Positions 7,036 to 15,753 of a DNA stretch of 64,000 nucleotides are shown here, in pieces (positions within the stretch are counted from its first letter, which is position 1; each line of letters opens with the position of its first letter). Both the position numbers and the translations under genes were made by a program. Source of the DNA: Campylobacter concisus (GTDB lineage: Bacteria > Campylobacterota > Campylobacteria > Campylobacterales > Campylobacteraceae). Location of the stretch: assembly GCF_003049735.1 (NCBI RefSeq), contig NZ_PIRM01000002.1, forward strand, positions 248,001 through 312,000, in the 5' to 3' direction. A model generated the notes under the pieces. It did no database searches. It saw only the letters and a program-made list of their open reading frames with translations, and was not told the DNA's origin.

Positions 7036-9355
7036 CGCTTATTATAAGCTTTTCAAAATCCTCTGCACTCATTGGCTTGCCCCAAAGATACCCTTGCACC
7101 TCATCGCATCCAAGCTCTCTTAAAATTTCAAGCTGGGTTTCATCTTCGACGCCTTCAGCGATAATCTTTAGCTCCACATTTTTGGCCAAAACTATAACGC
7201 TTTTTACCACATCTTTATCTATATCATTTTTAGCAATATTATCTATCAGCTCTTTAGCGATCTTTAGGCGACTCATAGGATATTTTTTGATATAATTCAT
7301 CGATGAAAAACCGGTACCAAAATCATCTATGGAGATGCAAATTCCTCTATTAGAAAGCTCAGATAACACACTTTGCATCATCTCTTCAGCATTGACAAGA
7401 CTAGCCTCAGTGATCTCAACATCTACACAAGATGGATCGATGCCGTATCTATCTATATAGCTTAAAAATTTAGATGCAAAATTTATATTATCAATCTGTT
7501 TTGGTGAGATATTTATACCTATTTTTAGGTTTGTATTATATTTCTCATTCCAAAAGGCCATTTGTTTTATAGCATTTTTTGCCACCCATTTTCCTATCGC
7601 ATTGATAATAGAGCTTTGTTCGGCTATTGGGATAAATTTTGATTGATCCACTGGACCTTTTATAGGAGAGTTCCACCTAACAAGAGCCTCTGCTCCTACT
7701 ATTTTTTTACCTTCTATTAGATACTGGGGCTGAAATTTTAGCTCAAATTCTTCATCAAAGCTTATACTATTTAGCAATATTTCTATGTAGTTTCTATCCT
7801 GAATCATGCTTTTTATATCACTATAAAAAACGTACTTTTCAGATGTATCTTTTTTTGCTGCTTCTAGTGCTGCTTCTGATTGCATGATAAAATCATCAGC
7901 CAAAATTTCACTAGTTTGTGTCGAACTAATCCCTATTTTCGCATCAAGTACAATTTTATAATCATCTATAACGATTGGCTCTGAAATAGCTTTTAGTAGA
8001 TAATGTAAAAATTCCCTGCAATGAATGTCTTCATTTTGCTTGACAACAACGATAAAGTCATCTCCGCCAGATCTTGCAAATAAGGAATCGTTTGGTGGCA
8101 ATATTGACTCAATATTTGAAGCAAACTTTGCTATTACATCATCGCCTATATAATGCCCATATGAGTCATTTATCGCTTTAAAATGGTTTATGTCAATACT
8201 ATAAATATCTATCTTTTCGCCAAGTGCCTTTGACTTTATCATCTCTTCAAGCCTTGCGATAAAATACTGGCGATTTAGAGCATTCGTTAGATAATCATAT
8301 TTACTGATCCTTTGTAGGTGCCTATTTGTCTCTTCAAGCTCTTTTACTTTACTTTCTATCTGATTATTTAACACTTTTTTGATATGTATTTCACGTTTAA
8401 TTAAAATATCCATCTTTCTAACGTTAGAAAATGTATAAGATAATGCCCCGTATGCAAGCAAAGTAACTAAAATAGAAAATAACCATGTCAAATTTATCTT
8501 CCAAGAGTACAAGATCATAATTGTCAAAAATGCGGCAAAAACAAATAGCTTTTGTATTAAAATTTTATCAAAATCGTTTCTGAGTGCCCTAAATTTTAGA
8601 TTTGCCTCGCCCTCTCTTAAATGAAGCGCAGCAACAAACAACATAAAAAATGAACTCTTAAATACAATGTCGTATCCAAAAAAGGATATTTCATCTATCC
8701 AAAAATCCATTGTAGTGGTAAAAACATCATAAGTGCTTATTGCAATAAGCGCTATCAAGCATAAAAGTATAGATAGCCTTCTTTTTGAAAATCTGAGTGA
8801 AAAAAATGCAATAAATGAAGTACAAAACATAAATAAATCTATGGCAATGTAACTTAGATTAAAAAAATCTTTTTGGCTTAAGACTTGAGTTAAATTTCTA
8901 TTAAAAATCATAAACCACATAAAGCTAAAATATATTGCGGAAATAGAAACTGAGTCCACAAATACTTGCATTAAAAATAAATTTTTCAAATTTTTAATCA
9001 AAATATAAAAAGCAGAAAATGCAAACATAAAATATGAGACTACGTATGAGATTTGTATAAAATTGACTTTAGAAAGAAATTGTTTAAGAAAATCAACCTT
9101 ATCATATAGCATCCACATAGTGTCTGATGCTACCCAACAAGTAAGGCCTAGTAATATATATATCCAATATGTTTTTAAATTTCTTGTCTCTTTTAGCTTT
9201 AAAAAGATAAATAATGTGATCATAAAATCAAATAGAGTAGTAATTATGTCTTCATAAAAACCACTAGCAATAAAATAACTAACAACATATACACAAAAAA
9301 GTATCAACATAAATACAAAAGATACTTGATTTTCGTTGCTTATTTTACTTATCAT
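7028..9355 (-). CDS. Membrane GGDEF-EAL protein with conserved motifs
   Basis: A 775-residue c-di-GMP turnover protein: about eight membrane segments (1-310), coiled coil (315-350), GGDEF (about 350-510) and EAL (about 520-770). The cyclase motif is GGDDF, a tolerated variant. The phosphodiesterase domain keeps EALVRW, the INIS Asn, EITE, DDFGTGFSS, the RLKI lysine and IAEGVE, so the EAL domain is probably active. The usual Asp of LKID is Ala here. It starts 9 bases after the ciaB stop on the same strand and is probably in the ciaB transcript. The two activities cannot be ranked from sequence. Confidence 0.92.
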   Translation of the reverse strand: MISKISNENQVSFVFMLILFCVYVVSYFIASGFYEDIITTLFDFMITLFIFLKLKETRNLKTYWIYILLGLTCWVASDTMWMLYDKVDFLKQFLSKVNFIQISYVVSYFMFAFSAFYILIKNLKNLFLMQVFVDSVSISAIYFSFMWFMIFNRNLTQVLSQKDFFNLSYIAIDLFMFCTSFIAFFSLRFSKRRLSILLCLIALIAISTYDVFTTTMDFWIDEISFFGYDIVFKSSFFMLFVAALHLREGEANLKFRALRNDFDKILIQKLFVFAAFLTIMILYSWKINLTWLFSILVTLLAYGALSYTFSNVRKMDILIKREIHIKKVLNNQIESKVKELEETNRHLQRISKYDYLTNALNRQYFIARLEEMIKSKALGEKIDIYSIDINHFKAINDSYGHYIGDDVIAKFASNIESILPPNDSLFARSGGDDFIVVVKQNEDIHCREFLHYLLKAISEPIVIDDYKIVLDAKIGISSTQTSEILADDFIMQSEAALEAAKKDTSEKYVFYSDIKSMIQDRNYIEILLNSISFDEEFELKFQPQYLIEGKKIVGAEALVRWNSPIKGPVDQSKFIPIAEQSSIINAIGKWVAKNAIKQMAFWNEKYNTNLKIGINISPKQIDNINFASKFLSYIDRYGIDPSCVDVEITEASLVNAEEMMQSVLSELSNRGICISIDDFGTGFSSMNYIKKYPMSRLKIAKELIDNIAKNDIDKDVVKSVIVLAKNVELKIIAEGVEDETQLEILRELGCDEVQGYLWGKPMSAEDFEKLIISAI

Positions 9356-9364
9356 GTTCCGTCT

Positions 9365-11206
9365 TTATCTATCTTTCTCTGCCTTTTTGGCTAAGCTTTG
9401 CCATCTTTGCCACTCGCCACTTTCATCGACGTCGTTGCCGATAGCTTCGTATCTAGCGTAAAAATGCTCAACAAATTTCTTGCACTCTTCATCTTTTGGC
9501 AGATAGCTTAGTTCATCTTTTTGGCAAAATTTCTCCAAAAATGTGCTCGCATCAACTTTTTCAGCGTATATTTGTGCTAGGTTAAAGTAGTTCTCTAAGC
9601 AAATTTCTTTAAATTTAGCGTAAGCTTGCTCGCTCATATCCACGCTTAGTTTGCCATCAAATTTAAGCACTCCAGCTCTAAAAAGCAAGCTAAGATGTAT
9701 GAGTCCCTCGCAGTAATAAGCCCTCACCTCATCGACCTTTCGCCACGCGATAAGCCCAACAGCACGAGCTATTAGCTCATGAAAAACGGCCATTTTATAC
9801 TCCGCCTCTTCGTGCAAGAAAAAATTTACTAACCCACCAGTCGTCGCCTTATACTCTTCTATAAATTTAAAGACGCCACTTTTATTCATCATCATCTCAG
9901 TATCAAGCCCGATAAAGAGGATGTGTCCAAACTCATGGCCGATCGTTGAAATTTCATAGACTTTTTTCCAAATTTTTGGCTTTAAAAATAAAATTTCCCT
10001 ACCAAAATCCAAAAATTCCTTGCTAAAAATTTCAGCCCCAAGCTTCATAAAAGGCTTTGCCTTTGCTCCCTCATAGACGTGATTTACAAAGGCAAAAATT
10101 TTCTTACCACATTTTGCACTCACACTCTCATCATTTGGCACGACTTGAGCACTAAAAAGCCCGTTTAGCTCCGCGCCGTAATAGATCATCGGCACGCTTA
10201 TATAAAGCTGCGTTCTAGCAATATTTTCACTAACTGCTCTGTTTGTCTCAGCGTTATCAAATTTTATCTTTTCGCAAACGCTCTTATAAGTTTTTGTCAC
10301 TTTTTCTTTAAATTTAAGCTCGTCAATGCCCTCGCTATCAACAAGTCTGATGTCCCACTCAAGTGCGACTGCATGCGTATAGGCATCCTCGTAATACTCT
10401 AGCGGATGGCCCGGCTGAAGTGCGCCTTTTACATCCATCCACGCTATCTCGGCTTCTTGCCAAGCATTTATCACCTTTGCATTATCCTCTTCACAAAAGG
10501 CGCTTTGTAGCTTTTCGAGGTATTTTACGTAGGATTTTTGCTCGTCATTTTGGGCTAAATTTCTTAAAATTTCAAGATTTTTAGCAAAAACACTTTTAAG
10601 CTCTCTAACCTCATCCTTAAAAGCGAGTGCATAAGGCAAAAAGCTAAATTTATCACCTTCTTTTACTACCGCGCCATACGTTCTATCAGCCCTTACGCAG
10701 TTAGCGTCACACTGAAATAAGCCGTTTTTAGTAATAAACTCATTTGCCTGGCTTAGATCTTTAAATTTAGCCTCAAACTCTTTATTTGTGGTGTCGATAA
10801 TACGATCCTGCCATGAAATTTGCCACGCATTTAGACTAAGTCCAAGCTCGTGCATAGCCTGCACAAAGGCTTGGTTAAATGGATCTAAAATTTTCTCTTC
10901 TTTGGCCTTTTCTAAAAGCTTAGCGTGCAGATTTTCATATAAATTTCTAACGTAGCCATACATTAAATTTAGCACTCGTTTTTGCTCGTCTTCGCCTAAA
11001 TTTAGCTTTTTTAGCTCATTTTGAAGCGAATCTACTTTAAGATCTACTATCCTTCTTGCAAGAGCTAGTTTCTCGCTTGGTGTGCCAGAAAGGCCACAAA
11101 TTTTAACAGCTTCGCTTATGATATCATCGTCTAAATTTTTATAAATAGCATTTAACTTGTTTTTCTGCTCTTTTGTGAGTTCATTTAATCTTTTAAAATC
11201 GTTCAT
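9365..11206 (-). CDS. ciaB: CiaB invasion-antigen homolog with a zincin-like HExxH motif
   Basis: A 613-residue homolog of Campylobacter invasion antigen B, identified from overall length, sequence character and its position beside a YciA-type thioesterase, the same pair found in C. jejuni. CiaB is reported as a protein exported during host-cell contact; there is no signal peptide here. The sequence contains HEFGH at residues 424-428 and EEYKATTGGL at 450-459. HExxH followed about 22 residues later by a Glu is the layout of gluzincin metallopeptidases, and the second motif resembles the EExxAE motif of M49 peptidases. Peptidase activity is therefore an inference worth testing. Confidence 0.9.
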   Translation of the reverse strand: MNDFKRLNELTKEQKNKLNAIYKNLDDDIISEAVKICGLSGTPSEKLALARRIVDLKVDSLQNELKKLNLGEDEQKRVLNLMYGYVRNLYENLHAKLLEKAKEEKILDPFNQAFVQAMHELGLSLNAWQISWQDRIIDTTNKEFEAKFKDLSQANEFITKNGLFQCDANCVRADRTYGAVVKEGDKFSFLPYALAFKDEVRELKSVFAKNLEILRNLAQNDEQKSYVKYLEKLQSAFCEEDNAKVINAWQEAEIAWMDVKGALQPGHPLEYYEDAYTHAVALEWDIRLVDSEGIDELKFKEKVTKTYKSVCEKIKFDNAETNRAVSENIARTQLYISVPMIYYGAELNGLFSAQVVPNDESVSAKCGKKIFAFVNHVYEGAKAKPFMKLGAEIFSKEFLDFGREILFLKPKIWKKVYEISTIGHEFGHILFIGLDTEMMMNKSGVFKFIEEYKATTGGLVNFFLHEEAEYKMAVFHELIARAVGLIAWRKVDEVRAYYCEGLIHLSLLFRAGVLKFDGKLSVDMSEQAYAKFKEICLENYFNLAQIYAEKVDASTFLEKFCQKDELSYLPKDEECKKFVEHFYARYEAIGNDVDESGEWQRWQSLAKKAEKDR

Positions 11207-11255
11207 TTTTTCATCCCCTGAAGTTGCAAGATTTTAGCATAAAGCCTTAAAATTT

Positions 11256-11263
11256 GCTACAAT
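11256..11263 (+). promoter_or_regulatory. Probable extended -10 promoter for the thioesterase gene
   Basis: TGC-TACAAT, with the -10 hexamer at 11258-11263, 33 bases before the ATG at 11297. Confidence 0.5.
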
Positions 11264-11296
11264 CAACCAAAAATTTTAACATCTAAAAGGCAAAAA

Positions 11297-11710
11297 ATGG
11301 ATATTTTAAAGGATTTTGGTGAGCCACGTATAAAACAAGTTATGTTGCCAAAAGACACAAACTCAGCTGGAAATATTTTTGGTGGCTGGATACTAAGCCA
11401 GATCGACCTTGCTGGTGCACAGGCTGCTAGAGAAATTTCTCCTGAACGCGTTGTGACGATTTCTATGAAAGAGATCATTTTCAAGCAACCAGTCTTTGTA
11501 GGCGATGTGCTAAGCTGCTACGCAAAGATCATTGCAGTTGGCAAAACATCGATAACAACGCAAATAGAAGTAACCGCTCTTAGGCTAAATCCGGGCGGAT
11601 ATAGAGAAACTATACACGTTACAAGCGCTACCGCAACTTACGTAAGCGTAACAAAAGATGGGCTTAAAAAGCCAATCGATGAGAAGCTAAAACAACTTCA
11701 TGGATTTTAA
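11297..11710 (+). CDS. YciA-type acyl-CoA thioesterase
   Basis: A 137-residue hotdog-fold thioesterase that hydrolyses acyl-CoA to free acid and CoA. The NSAGNIFGGWILSQIDLAGA segment (residues 24-43) holds the conserved Asn-x-x-Gly-x-x-x-Gly-Gly and catalytic Asp of the YciA/BFIT group, and VFVGDVLSCYAKI the second conserved strand. The length is normal for a single hotdog domain. It is divergent from ciaB, and this neighbourhood is shared with C. jejuni. Substrate chain length cannot be read from the sequence. Confidence 0.88.
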   Translation: MDILKDFGEPRIKQVMLPKDTNSAGNIFGGWILSQIDLAGAQAAREISPERVVTISMKEIIFKQPVFVGDVLSCYAKIIAVGKTSITTQIEVTALRLNPGGYRETIHVTSATATYVSVTKDGLKKPIDEKLKQLHGF

Positions 11711-11711
11711 A

Positions 11712-11740
11712 AATTTGGTTGCGATTTATGCAACCAAATT
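11712..11740 (+). terminator. Hairpin after the thioesterase gene
   Basis: A perfect 11-bp inverted repeat (AATTTGGTTGC / GCAACCAAATT) with a 7-base loop, starting 2 bases after the stop. It lacks a T run, so termination efficiency is uncertain. Confidence 0.6.
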
Positions 11741-11857
11741 AAAAAATTAATACTACTTTTAAAAATTATTGAAATTCTTAAACTAAAAGCAATATTTTTC
11801 AACTTCTTTAAATGCTTTGTGAAGTAAAATCAGGCTCTATACATTTTTGGGAGAAAA

Positions 11858-12496
11858 ATGAAAAAATCACGTCTAGGTCTTTTGCAAACACAAATTTTAG
11901 ATATCCTAACTCAATCCGAGCTTGATAAATTTGAGTACAAAAACCTTCCAAAAACAAGCATCATCTACGCAGAAGAGATCAAAATCATCATTTTAAAAAG
12001 CGGCTGTGCAAAGCTTTCGTTTTTTGAAGATGGGGAAGAATTTATCCTTTACCGTTTGGAAGCAAATAACATTGCTGTTCTTGATGATAACTGCGCTTTT
12101 GAAATTTTAGAAGATGCAAAAATTTACTCCATAAACTTAAGCGAAATAAGTGAAATTTTATCAAATGTAAATGTTGTAGATGAAATTTTAAAAGCGGCGT
12201 TAAACGCCATTATCGTGCAACGTCAGATCATAAAATCAATACTTTTTGAAGATGCAAAAGGTAGGATTGCAAATTTTTTGATCGAGCTTGCAAAGGAGCA
12301 GGATCTAAAACAAAATGGCTATCACTACATATTTTTGCCATTTTCTCTAAAGGTGCTCTCAAGCTTTGTGGGGCTCAAACGCCAAAGCGCTTCAACTGCC
12401 TTTAATGAGCTTATAAAAAACGACATCATAAGAAAAATAACGCCACATGAGTTTTTGATCATAGATTACGAAAAGCTCGAAAGTTACACAAACTAA
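11858..12496 (+). CDS. Crp/Fnr-family transcription regulator
   Basis: A 212-residue regulator with an N-terminal cyclic-nucleotide-binding-type beta barrel (about 20-110), a long dimer helix (about 115-145) and a C-terminal winged helix-turn-helix (about 160-205) with VLSSFVGLKRQSASTAFNELIKNDII as the recognition region. It lacks the N-terminal cysteine cluster of oxygen-sensing Fnr; only two scattered Cys (about 48 and 79) are visible. It sits beside focA and the hyf operon, so a role in anaerobic gene control is plausible but not shown. GGGAG precedes the ATG. Confidence 0.85.
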   Translation: MKKSRLGLLQTQILDILTQSELDKFEYKNLPKTSIIYAEEIKIIILKSGCAKLSFFEDGEEFILYRLEANNIAVLDDNCAFEILEDAKIYSINLSEISEILSNVNVVDEILKAALNAIIVQRQIIKSILFEDAKGRIANFLIELAKEQDLKQNGYHYIFLPFSLKVLSSFVGLKRQSASTAFNELIKNDIIRKITPHEFLIIDYEKLESYTN

Positions 12497-12542
12497 AAAT
12501 CAAAAATTTTTATAATGGCTAGCAAAGAGTAGCCTTAGAAGA

Positions 12543-12570
12543 TTAGTCTTTGCCAAGAAGCAAAGACTAA
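12543..12570. terminator. Bidirectional terminator between the regulator gene and focA
   Basis: Perfect 11-bp stem (TTAGTCTTTGC / GCAAAGACTAA) with a 6-base loop, followed by AAATTTTT, between two convergent genes. A smaller GGCTA/TAGCC hairpin lies just before it at 12517-12534. Confidence 0.8.
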
Positions 12571-12576
12571 AAATTT

Positions 12577-13443
12577 TTAAGCTTTTTTCTTCATATCGAA
12601 TTTATTAGCCATAAAGCCAACTAAACCAACAAAGAAAAGTCCGCCACAGATATTACCAAGTGTAACTGGAACTAAGTTTTTACCGATGAAATTTCCCCAG
12701 TTTAAAACTTCTAGTTTTTCAGCCGTGATGCCATGTCCTAAAGCTGTAGCTGCAGCAGCGATATCTCCGCCGTTTGCTGCTATATAGTGAGCTTTTGAGA
12801 TGATGGCTTCAGTGATTATGAACATATTCGCCACGCAGTGCTCCATAGAGCAAGCTACAAATGCGCCGATCATCCACATAATAGCAAAGAATTTACCAGA
12901 TAGATTGCTCTCACTTGTCGCAGTCCAGACAGACATACAAACAAAGACATTACAAAAAATTCCGCGGATAAATAGCTCATGAAATGGTGCTGTGATCTTG
13001 CCAATACCAGCTGGTATAAAGTGCTGCAAGATGTAGCCATCATACTTTAGTGGCAAGCCTGAGTAGTAGTACATATAAGCGATCAATGCGCCGCCAACGA
13101 AGTTAAATATCCAAACGATAGCCCAGTATCCGATAGTCTTACCTAGTTTTAGCTTTCCTTCATACGCACTAACACCACTTAAAACAGAGCTTGTAAAAAG
13201 ATGTCCGCCATAAAAGACAACCATCATAAGACCACAGCTAAATGTGATACCGCCGATAAAATTTGAAAGACCAATAGACTGGTTTTCAGCCATACCAACT
13301 GTTGAGTGAGCCCAAAAAATATCACCCATAGCAATAGCAGCTCCAGCCATGATAGCAAGGAAGATAATACTAGTAAGCGGCATATGAGCCTTATGCTCCA
13401 TAGAGCTTGAGACCGCTTGAGCGGTTTCTGCCGGATTTAACAT
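12577..13443 (-). CDS. focA: Formate/nitrite channel of the FNT family
   Basis: A 288-residue pentameric FNT channel with six membrane helices, probably moving formate across the inner membrane. Visible features are the STVG segment after helix 1, the GGxxFSCGLMMVVFYGGHLFTSSVL omega-loop region, GGALIAYMYYY, and SMEHCVANMF with the conserved pore-lining histidine. The start was placed at the ATG at 13443, 7 bases after an AAGGAG; the open frame extends 11 codons further to 13476 without such a site. It lies just downstream of the hyf operon, so it may play the part FocB plays next to E. coli hyf. Nitrite transport (NirC) is the alternative. Confidence 0.87.
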   Translation of the reverse strand: MLNPAETAQAVSSSMEHKAHMPLTSIIFLAIMAGAAIAMGDIFWAHSTVGMAENQSIGLSNFIGGITFSCGLMMVVFYGGHLFTSSVLSGVSAYEGKLKLGKTIGYWAIVWIFNFVGGALIAYMYYYSGLPLKYDGYILQHFIPAGIGKITAPFHELFIRGIFCNVFVCMSVWTATSESNLSGKFFAIMWMIGAFVACSMEHCVANMFIITEAIISKAHYIAANGGDIAAAATALGHGITAEKLEVLNWGNFIGKNLVPVTLGNICGGLFFVGLVGFMANKFDMKKKA

Positions 13444-13583
13444 CACATTCTCCTTTTTATTTTCAATCTCGCACATGAGCCAAGCTCATCTTTGCGACCA
13501 AAGTTTAACACTTTGCAAAATCACTAAAGTCAAATCAATGCTTGCGGTTAAAAGTAAATTTTGCCTTTAGCAACTAAAAAGAC

Positions 13584-13608
13584 TAAATTTAGCTATTTGC
13601 TAAATTTA
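13584..13608 (-). terminator. Terminator of the hyf operon
   Basis: Perfect 10-bp stem (TAAATTTAGC / GCTAAATTTA) with a 5-base loop at the hycI stop codon; the minus strand continues into GTCTTTTT. Confidence 0.75.
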
Positions 13609-14055
13609 ACCGACTAAATTTTTATCAATCTCTACAATTCTTAAAAAAGCTTTTCTGGCACTTTTTTTAGCCTGCTCACTTAGTCCTTCTTCAAAATTTA
13701 AGACATTTTCGAGCAAGACACTAATGCCAAGAAAAAGCGTCTTTGGGCAAATTTTTCGCAAATAGCTTAAAAGCACTGGCGTTGGAAGATTGTGAGTCGA
13801 GTAGATATAGTCTCTATCGTCACTTAGGTCGAAAAACTCTATCTTATCCTCATCAAAGCCGCTCATCGCATCGACTACTATCAAAATATCAGGCGCAAAT
13901 TCTCTAATAGCTGAGAATTCATTCTCAGGCACATCTTGCCCAAAAAAGACCTTCCACTCTTTTAGCTCGGCCTCTACGATGCGGCCGACTTCGTTACCCA
14001 CATCATCATCACCACGCATAGGATTACCGATGCAAAGAATGGCCTTTTTCATCAA
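13606..14055 (-). CDS. hycI: Hydrogenase maturation protease, HycI type
   Basis: A 149-residue endopeptidase that removes the C-terminal extension of the hydrogenase large subunit after nickel insertion. It has the nickel-sensing GNPMRGDDDVGNEV motif (residues 9-22; acidic residue at the D-D-D), VVDAMSGFD with the second metal-binding Asp, and the conserved YSTHNLPTP with the metal-binding His. Length matches HycI. It is the last gene of the hyf operon and overlaps the previous gene by 4 bases. Two adjacent ATGs could each be the start. Confidence 0.88.
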   Translation of the reverse strand: MMKKAILCIGNPMRGDDDVGNEVGRIVEAELKEWKVFFGQDVPENEFSAIREFAPDILIVVDAMSGFDEDKIEFFDLSDDRDYIYSTHNLPTPVLLSYLRKICPKTLFLGISVLLENVLNFEEGLSEQAKKSARKAFLRIVEIDKNLVG

Positions 14056-14396
14056 AAGTCCTTCCTAAGCACGATATATCCCTCTTTTAAATTTGCCAAA
14101 ATTTCTTTAAGCTTACACTCACAAAGCTGCGGCAAGAGTTTAGCGATATGCTCAGCAAAAATTTCAACTTCAAAATATTTGCTTAAATTTCCGATTTTAA
14201 ATTTCACGTATTCGCCTGAGTTTTTGATCATCTCGTCAAATTCCTCATCGCTTAGCTCTAAAATTTTCTCGCTAAAATCAATCGTGCCAACGCCATGCCC
14301 CACACAAGTGGAGAAAATTTTTATCTCCTTTAGCTCGCGTGGAAGCTTGTCGTTGTCGTCCATATGCCTTTTTGTAAGCTTATAAACTTGTATCAT
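14052..14396 (-). CDS. hycH: Formate hydrogenlyase maturation protein, HycH/HyfJ family
   Basis: A 114-residue cytoplasmic protein, somewhat shorter than E. coli HycH. The CVGHGVGTIDFSEKIL segment (residues 31-46) is the family landmark. HycH is required for maturation of the hydrogenase-3 large subunit in E. coli, by an unclear mechanism. It lies between hyfI and hycI with 4-base overlaps on both sides, which supports a Hyf-specific maturation role. Confidence 0.8.
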   Translation of the reverse strand: MIQVYKLTKRHMDDNDKLPRELKEIKIFSTCVGHGVGTIDFSEKILELSDEEFDEMIKNSGEYVKFKIGNLSKYFEVEIFAEHIAKLLPQLCECKLKEILANLKEGYIVLRKDF

Positions 14397-15217
14397 CTCT
14401 TACTCCAAACCTCGCTATCAACATCTATCGCAAAGCTTTTATCAGCTTTTGCATATTTTAGATAGACATCATTATGCAAAAGCCCCATGCACTCAGCATA
14501 TCTAGGATCTTCCTCTTTTTTGATAGCTGTAAGCACAGCCTCTCTTGAAATGCTTGGGTCATGGACATCTTTTGAACATTTGATAGCATTCATATATTTT
14601 TCAAAAAGGATTCTACCAAAGATATAGCTCATTAGCCTTCTACTTTCAGCTTGCAAGTCGCGCTCAAACAAGATATCGCCTATGACTGACTTCTCAACTG
14701 AAGGTGGCAATGTATTATCTTCCTCATAGCTTTTTTTATGAAGCTTTTGATCTATGATACCAAGAGCCATGCCAAGACCGTAAATAATGCTTGCTGGGTG
14801 TGGAGGACAGCCTGGGATATAAACATCGACTGGGATTATCTTATCGATGCCACCCCAAACGCTATAAGCGTCATGGAAAATTCCGCCACTGCTTCCGCAC
14901 GCACCAAGAGCAACTACGATCTTAGGATCTGGGGTCGCCTCATAAGCACGAAGAAGCGGATAATACATCTGTCTTGTTACAGGACCGGTGCAGAGCAAAA
15001 TATCAGCGTGTCTTGGGTTTGCAACAAGCTTGAAACCAAAACGCTCAGGATCCCACATCGGTGTAATAGCTGCAAAAATTTCTATCTCACAGCCGTTACA
15101 GCTTCCGCAGTCGATCCTATAAACGCTAAAGCTTCTTTTGATATTTTTTAGATGCTCTAACTTTGCAGTTAGATCATTTGCTGTTTTTATGTCCTCTGGG
15201 ACTTGATATAGACTCAT
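14393..15217 (-). CDS. hyfI: Hydrogenase-4 small subunit HyfI/HycG (NuoB-like)
   Basis: A 274-residue electron-transfer subunit that holds the [4Fe-4S] cluster closest to the NiFe site, homologous to NuoB. Cluster ligands are visible in CGSCNGCEIE (residues 38-47), CTGPVTRQM, GACGSSGGIF and PGCPPHP. The last ~90 residues after the core are longer than in NuoB but of a size similar to HycG. It overlaps hyfH by 4 bases upstream and hycH by 4 bases downstream. Confidence 0.9.
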   Translation of the reverse strand: MSLYQVPEDIKTANDLTAKLEHLKNIKRSFSVYRIDCGSCNGCEIEIFAAITPMWDPERFGFKLVANPRHADILLCTGPVTRQMYYPLLRAYEATPDPKIVVALGACGSSGGIFHDAYSVWGGIDKIIPVDVYIPGCPPHPASIIYGLGMALGIIDQKLHKKSYEEDNTLPPSVEKSVIGDILFERDLQAESRRLMSYIFGRILFEKYMNAIKCSKDVHDPSISREAVLTAIKKEEDPRYAECMGLLHNDVYLKYAKADKSFAIDVDSEVWSKR

Positions 15218-15753
15218 TTTATAGCCTCCTCAATGCCTTTTGTTAGCCTCTCAGCAGATTGATTTTTCTTGCACTCTGGGCAGATATAAAGGTAGTCTTT
15301 TGCCTCTTCAAGTCTGCCTGGGAGTAAATTTGCTGTTCCAAGCTTTTCAAGGGTGAAATTTATAAGCCTTTTTGGCGTAAATGGCTTGCCGCAGCATTTG
15401 CAAGTTTGCATCTCAAGCTCGCCCCTTTGTATAAGAGCGCTCTTGTCAAATTTAACTGCAAGCTCAAAGCTATCACTTAGGCGAACGGCTCCAGTTGGGC
15501 AAACCTCATCGCAGCGTCCGCAAAATATGCAGCGTCCGCAGTCAAATTCCCAAACAAGCTTTGTTTGTTCATCGTTCATCTTAAGCTCTATCGCGTTACT
15601 AGGACAAGCGATACCGCAAGCTGCACAACCTATGCAAAGATCGTATGTATAGTTTGGCTGACCACGGAAATTTTCAGGAACAATATATGGCTCAAATGGA
15701 TAGGCGTATGTCGCCTTTCCATATTTTTCTGTGATGTCAAATAACTTCATCAT
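15214..15753 (-). CDS. hyfH: Hydrogenase-4 ferredoxin-like subunit HyfH/HycF (NuoI-like)
   Basis: A 179-residue subunit that relays electrons through two [4Fe-4S] clusters. The ligand sets are CIGCAACGIACP (residues 41-52) and CGRCIFCGRCDEVCP (72-86). The C-terminal third has two further Cys-x2-Cys pairs (CKCCGKPF and CPECKKN), which could hold a metal. E. coli HycF shows a comparable C-terminal tail. It overlaps hyfG and hyfI by 4 bases each. Confidence 0.9.
   Translation of the reverse strand: MMKLFDITEKYGKATYAYPFEPYIVPENFRGQPNYTYDLCIGCAACGIACPSNAIELKMNDEQTKLVWEFDCGRCIFCGRCDEVCPTGAVRLSDSFELAVKFDKSALIQRGELEMQTCKCCGKPFTPKRLINFTLEKLGTANLLPGRLEEAKDYLYICPECKKNQSAERLTKGIEEAIK

Noticed and set aside
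11858..12496. Oxygen-sensing Fnr
   Set aside because: The N-terminal cysteine cluster needed for the Fe-S sensor is absent, so I call it only Crp/Fnr family.
14738..15151. Long plus-strand ORF inside hyfI
   Set aside because: Shadow of hyfI; composition and lack of ribosome-binding site show no separate gene.
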